From assembly GCF_000499845.2 (NCBI RefSeq), contig NC_023749.2, forward strand, positions 19,287,138 through 19,351,137: a stretch of DNA of 64,000 nucleotides, read 5' to 3'. The notes beneath the pieces were generated by a model. The model did not search any database and had not been told where the DNA came from. It saw only the letters and a list, made by a program, of their open reading frames with translations. Shown piece after piece: positions 59,707 to 64,000 of the stretch. A program made the translations under genes and the position numbers. Position 1 is the stretch's first letter. Each line of letters starts with the position of its first letter. Source of the DNA: Phaseolus vulgaris. Taxonomy: Eukaryota > Streptophyta > Magnoliopsida > Fabales > Fabaceae.

Positions 59707-61117
59707 TCCCTTCCCTCTTGAAAAGGATTTTTTCTCAAATCCAATGCTTCTTCTTCATCATCATTATGTGGATGTGTGTGGCTGGATGGTTTCCATCATC
59801 CCCTCCTTCTTGAGAGGATTTGTCCTCAGATCTACAGGTTTGATCTCGAACAACAGCCTTATTCTTATTTTGAAAACTAGGCTCATCCTCCAGGATCAAA
59901 TGTCCATCTCTGTGAGTCATCAAACAAATCAAATGAGTTAGTTGGAGCAGTTGTATAAAAATCATCTTTAGGAAGTTGCCATTCCTTTTGTTTTTCTTTT
60001 GTTTTTGGCAACTTCTCATAATATTTCTCTATTTGTCGTTGTACTTGTTCTTGAATCCTCTCATGCATTTTTTTATCAAATTCTGCTTCTGTAACTCCTT
60101 CCTTATGCACAAAGGTATGTGTATTAGGAAGGGGCAATAAATCTAAAGGAATAAGAGGATCAAACCCATATACAACTTCAAATGAAGAAATGTTAGTCGT
60201 CTTGTGAACTACTTTATAATAATCCCTAGAGTTGTGATTGTCTCTCATGATTACTCTAAGCATAGTAGAAAGAATGATATCTTCAACTTCATTTTGGCCA
60301 TTTGTTTGAGGATGATAAGAAATTGAAAAGTTCAACTTAGTTCCAAGTTTTTCCAAAAGAATCCTCAAAAAATGCTTTTCTGATTATGGTTCTTTATATA
60401 ACACTATGCTTGGAGATAAACCATAAAGTCTTATCACTTCTCCAAAGAAGAGCTTACCCATAACCATAAAATTAGATTCAAACCCTTTTGTTGTCCTAGG
60501 AAGCTCTAATATAAAATCTAGGCTTATATCTTCCCATGGAACATTTGCAAAAGGTGAAGGAGTATAGAGTTCATGCACTACAAGAAAATCATGAAATAGA
60601 AACCAATTTTTAGAGACCCAAATAATTAGTTACAATAGGAACTAAAATAGAGACCATTCTAGAAACTAACAAAAAAATTGGTTTCTAAATTAGTTTCTAT
60701 TACTTTCTATTATTGTTAAATAGTTTCTAAATTGGTATCTAATTAGCAACTAAGGTTTTAGATACCAATTATTTAGTTTCTAAATTTGGTCTCTAAATCC
60801 TTGGTTGCTAATTAGATACCAATTTAGAAACCATTTAACAATAATAGAAAATAATAGAAACTAATTTAGAAACCAAATTTTTTTTAGTTTCTAAAATAGT
60901 CTCTAATTTAGTTACTATTGCAACTAATTATTTTGGTTTCTAGAAATTGGTTTCTATTTCATGATTTTCTTGTAGTGATGAGACATTGCCTTAATTTTAG
61001 TTTTCAAACAAGAAATGCATCTAGGGTAATGTCTTTGAACATCGTTTCTCATGGGCGACCAAAAGAATTTTCTTTCTAAAAGCTCTAGAATTTTATTAAC
61101 TCTAAATTGGCCCAAGG
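59707..61117 (-). pseudogene. pol: Gypsy pol pseudogene: integrase and C-terminus
   Basis: At the right end the zinc-finger tail HYPRCISCLKTK is followed by the core: DISLDFI (first catalytic Asp kept). After KLFFGEVIRLYGL the second catalytic motif, normally around SDRDxxF, is replaced by YKEPQ, so that Asp is lost. A stop follows and the frame resumes at 60368 with SISYHPQTNGQNEVED (Glu kept). The pol tail has a basic Gln/Lys-rich helix and ends near 59883. A 402-bp MITE (60576-60977) splits the gene at HELYTP. Polypurine-plus-TGATGG appears twice before the LTR (about 59795-59830 and 59700-59725). Confidence 0.82.
60576..60977. mobile_element. CACTA-type foldback MITE
   Basis: A 402-bp element beginning CACTACAAGAAAATCATG and ending with its reverse complement, flanked by the 3-bp duplication ATG (60573-60575 and 60978-60980). 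The inverted arms extend over most of the element (about 170-190 bp each) with modest mismatches. There is no ORF. CACTA ends plus a 3-bp TSD place it in the CACTA (En/Spm) superfamily as a non-autonomous derivative. Confidence 0.92.
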
Positions 61118-61569
61118 AGTGTTGTATGCTCTTGAGGTGGTCAAGATCAATACTCTCAGTGTGTGATTTGCCAAAGGGGGTGTGTTTCTTGAAGGGTTCA
61201 AGGTCACTACTTTGGTGGTTTGTGTGTTGTAATCTGGTTTGATTACTTAGTGGATTACCCAGTGGTTTTCTAGGGACTGGATGTAGCTCTTGGCTTAAGA
61301 GTGAACCAGTATAAATTGTTGGTGTATTTCTCTCTTACCCTCAAACTCATTTAAATTATCTTTTAAGATTTAATGGTATAAACAACCGATTGTTTCGAAG
61401 AAACAACCTATTGTTTTTCTGCTGCTTTGCTGTTTTATTGCTTTTGTTCTCGGCTAACCTGATTTCTGTTTTGGATTCACACAAAGAATTTTGTTAAACT
61501 TTAAAAATATTTCAAAAACCTCTCTTAAACAATTCACTCCCCTCTCGTTTGAGACCATATATTCTAACA
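61118..61569 (+). repeat. Copia D 5' LTR, 5'-truncated
   Basis: Matches the downstream ~450 bp of the copia C LTR (CTTGAGGTGGTCAAG, GACTGGATGTAGCTCT, AGTGAACCAGTATAAA) and ends ATTCTAACA at 61569. The U3 portion is missing. One motif pair lies at 61380/61401. The PBS that follows (TTGACATCAAGAGC, about 61571) is degenerate. Confidence 0.8.
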
Positions 61570-61630
61570 ATTGACATCAAGAGCTTGGTACTTGAAAAAT
61601 ATTCAAGTTTGATCCTAAATTTTTTTTTCT

Positions 61631-63333
61631 ATGGCTAAAAAAATGCCTTTTGGGGAGGGTGCCTCAATTAACAGGCCACCCTTGTTTTGTGGTTTGAATT
61701 ATCAGTTTTGGAAAGTTAAAATGAAAATCTTTGTTGAATCTCTTGATAAAAGAATTTGGGATACAATTGGAAATTGCCCTTTTATTCCTAAATCTGAAAA
61801 GGATGGTTCTTCTATTGAAAAACCTTGGTCCCAATGGACTGATGCTGAAAATAAAAAGGCCAAGTTTGATTGTATTGCCAAGAGTATCATAACCTCTACT
61901 TTGAATTGGGATGAATTTTTCAGGATCTCACAATGTGCATCGGCTAAGGAAATGTGGGATACTCTAGAAGTCACCCATGAAGGAACAAATGATGTGAAGA
62001 TAGCTAGGAAACATACTCTAATACAAGAGTATGAGATGTTTAGAATGCTCAAGGGAGAATCAATTGCTGAAGTACAAAAGAGATTCACTCACATCATCAA
62101 TCATCTAACGAGTCTTGGAAAAACCTTTGACAAAGAGGAGCTAAACATCAAAATTCTCAAGTGTCTTGATAGATCTTGGCAACCTAAAGTCACGACAATT
62201 TCTGAATCAAAGGACTTGACATCCTTTACTACAGCCTCCTTGTTTGGAAAGCTTAGAGAACATGAGTTGGAGATGAATAGACTAAATGTTCAAGAAAGTG
62301 AGGACAAGCATATAAGGAACATTGCCTTGAAAGCTACCAAGCACAAGAATAAACAAGATTCAAGTGATAAAGGTGAGGAAGAAAACCTTAGCTTGCTGTC
62401 TAAAAAGTTCAGCAAATTCTTGAAGAGAAATCGCAACAAAGAATCCAACAAAGAAAGGTATGGAAACATGAAAACTAGTGATTTCAATTCTAACAATTAT
62501 ACTTGCTTTGGTTGTGGAGAACAAGGGCATATAAAAGCTGATTGCCCAAATAAAGAAGGCAATGAAAAAAAGTTAAGCAATAAGGAAAAGAAAGGGAAAT
62601 AAAAAATAGCATATATTGCTTGGGATGAAAATGAAGTCTCTTCATCAAGCTCTGCATCAAGTGAAGATGAAAAAACCAATCTATGTTTAATGGCAGAAGG
62701 AGATGATGATTCAAGCAGCTCAAGCAGTGTAAGTTCTTGTGCTTCCTTAAGTGTTGAAACTCATGAAGAAGCTAACTGATTGGGTCTCTCAAACAACCGA
62801 TTGAAAGGGATGAATAACTAGCTTGAAAACAGAGTCAAGACTCTTAAAGAAGAATTGGAGAAGTCAAAAATTGATTTTGAAAAACTTGAAATGAATTGCA
62901 AAAATTCTTCTCACTTTAGTGACTCCAAGTTTTGTAAAAATTGTAAAACTCTTGAGAATAAGATCCACTATCTTGTAAGAACTGTGCATAAACTTTCAAA
63001 GGGTAAATCCAACTTTGAAACTGTCTTGGCATCCCAAAAATGTGTTTTTGTAAAATCTGGTTTGGGGTTTTATCCTCGAAACAAACAAAAAATGGGATTT
63101 CAAAGACTTTTTCAAAAGTGCCGGAAAAACAACCGATTGAAAGATCGAAACAACTGGTTGTTACATGCTTTTACTGCACGAAGAGAGGCCACTCTGTTAG
63201 ATTCTGTAAAATTAGGAAATATTTTGTTCTTAAAGGTATCTTGAAATGGATTCCCAAAGGTTGTAAGGTTTCAAATGATAAAGATGAATCTAAAGGACCC
63301 ACATTTGCAAGGGGACCAAATCTTGTTGCTTGA
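61631..63333 (+). pseudogene. gag: Copia D gag pseudogene
   Basis: The ATG at 61631 starts MAKKMPFGEGASINRP. The frame is open for 323 codons: DUF4219-like start (PPLFCGLNYQFWK), gag-polypeptide domain (EMWDTLEVTHEGT), zinc knuckle CFGCGEQGHIKADC (about 62502-62543). Stops follow at 62600-62602, near 62778 and near 62820. The same frame continues through a coiled coil to about 63110, and a frameshift then enters the frame with the second knuckle CFYCTKRGHSVRFC and the end GPNLVA at 63333. The protein is ~10-15% diverged from the copia C gag by eye. Confidence 0.88.
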
Positions 63334-64000
63334 ATTCATTATGATGCAGGGATACTAAGAGAAACATGAAGTCTTAAGTTATCTGATCAAGCCTTTGGAA
63401 GAAAAGAAGTGTGACTGGAACTGAACTAAGGGTATGTACCAGTCCAAGATGTCTTGAAAGCCAAAAGAAGCATTATTGATCACAAACAATGACTCATTGA
63501 AGGAACTTCATAACAAAAGGATAAGACCTTCCCTGTCTCTGCTTTTCAATTAAAGTTCATATTAAATTCTTCATCTACATATGAAAAATTGCATTTGTTT
63601 TAAATTCTTCTGAGTTTCTGCTTAAAATTCAAAACAATGTTGCTGCTGCAGAAAAACAACCGATTGTTTTCTCGAAACAACCAATTGTTTCTTCTCTAAC
63701 AGCAGTGCATAAATAGATTTAATTTCTTTATGCATTCTATCTTTTGCAGATTCAAATCTTAAAGAGTTTTTAAGTCAATAAAGCAGTCATGAAAGCCTAA
63801 TTTGGTTCTGAAGGAAGTTACTTCTTGTTATAAAGGAATATATTCCATATCTTGAAAATTCAAGTGCCTTTATGTCTATTCAAAGTCACATGTGTTTACC
63901 ATGTGTTTTTCAGCTCTATGGTGACGTTTTTCTGTGCAAAAGTTGGACCAGATTTCTTCCTTGAAGATTGAAACCCACTTCAACCAAAGGTTCAAAGAGG
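63334..64000 (+). other. Copia D region downstream of gag
   Basis: No ORF of note. One motif pair at 63654/63675 matches the position of the 22390/22411 pair in copia C. Protease and the rest of pol are not seen here. Confidence 0.5.

Larger units (their letters stand above)
58269..61117 (-). mobile_element. Ty3/gypsy fragment, minus strand, LTR flanked by internal sequence on both sides
   Basis: Minus-strand order from the right: end of the integrase zinc region and core (61117-59883, with a MITE), pol tail, polypurine tract, LTR (59706-59050), PBS, 5' UTR (59049-58269). The UTR then merges into the 547-bp array. The LTR and PBS resemble those of element A. The right end is cut at about 61118 against copia D. 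No TSD is recognisable. Confidence 0.8.
61118..64000 (+). mobile_element. Ty1/copia element D, 5' part
   Basis: A truncated 5' LTR (about 61118-61569), PBS, gag (61631-63333) and downstream spacer, cut by the window end. It is homologous to copia C on the opposite strand and has the same paired 16-bp motif. What follows gag in D (63334-64000) parallels the spacer of C, so a PF20167-like ORF may lie just beyond the window. Confidence 0.82.

Noticed and set aside
1..64000. tRNA or rRNA genes and ordinary host genes
   Set aside because: Reading both strands I found only tRNA-complementary primer-binding sites and repeat-derived frames. No tRNA cloverleaf, rRNA segment or conserved host protein was recognised.

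Overview
The window is plant nuclear repeat DNA with no recognisable host gene. It looks like constitutive heterochromatin, perhaps pericentromeric or subtelomeric. A plant source is shown by nested Ty3/gypsy and Ty1/copia LTR retrotransposons of plant type, Tat-type pol with two RNase H domains, primer-binding sites for initiator tRNA-Met, a CACTA foldback MITE and a (TTTAGGG)n tract. The LTR and satellite style suggests a legume of the bean/cowpea group; that is an inference.

Layout. 1-3009: 3' end of a Tat-like gypsy element (family T1) with an antisense spliced ORF and a 3' LTR, next to a minus-strand gypsy LTR fragment (3069-3741, continued at 12211-12290). 3742-12205: complete gypsy element A (two 731-bp LTRs, TSD CAAGA) with decayed gag-pol; a T1 solo LTR (6291-7876) sits in its 5' UTR. 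12291-32739: a divergent ~550-bp satellite broken by a solo LTR (12603-13799), a gag-pro gypsy remnant (15145-18427) and copia element C (19253-25700). 32740-49854: gypsy element B, which ends in inverted LTRs inside a 5-bp TSD; it has itself received a T2 solo LTR (34327-35124), an internally deleted T2 Tat element (36015-45880) and a T1 solo LTR (46354-47572). 49860-50612: more divergent satellite. 50613-58268: 14 nearly identical 547-bp monomers, each a fusion of 438 bp of satellite and 109 bp of gypsy 5' UTR. 58269-61117: minus-strand gypsy UTR, LTR and pol, with a CACTA MITE. 61118-64000: second copia element (D).

The insertions can be ordered. The satellite is the oldest layer because its phase resumes across several insertions. 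Gypsy and copia elements entered it, and Tat elements entered the gypsies. Seven insertions have matching 5-bp (LTR) or 3-bp (CACTA) duplications that I located base by base, and element B has a matching pair around an abnormal structure. Almost every coding region is broken by stops, frameshifts or deletions. The exceptions are a 370-codon ORF in copia C and the largely open antisense gene of the T2 element.

The most unusual observations are the inverted-LTR element flanked by one TSD, the chimeric satellite/retrotransposon array, a 16-bp near-palindrome repeated as pairs at exactly 21 bp in both copia elements, and a telomere-repeat scar at a deletion junction.
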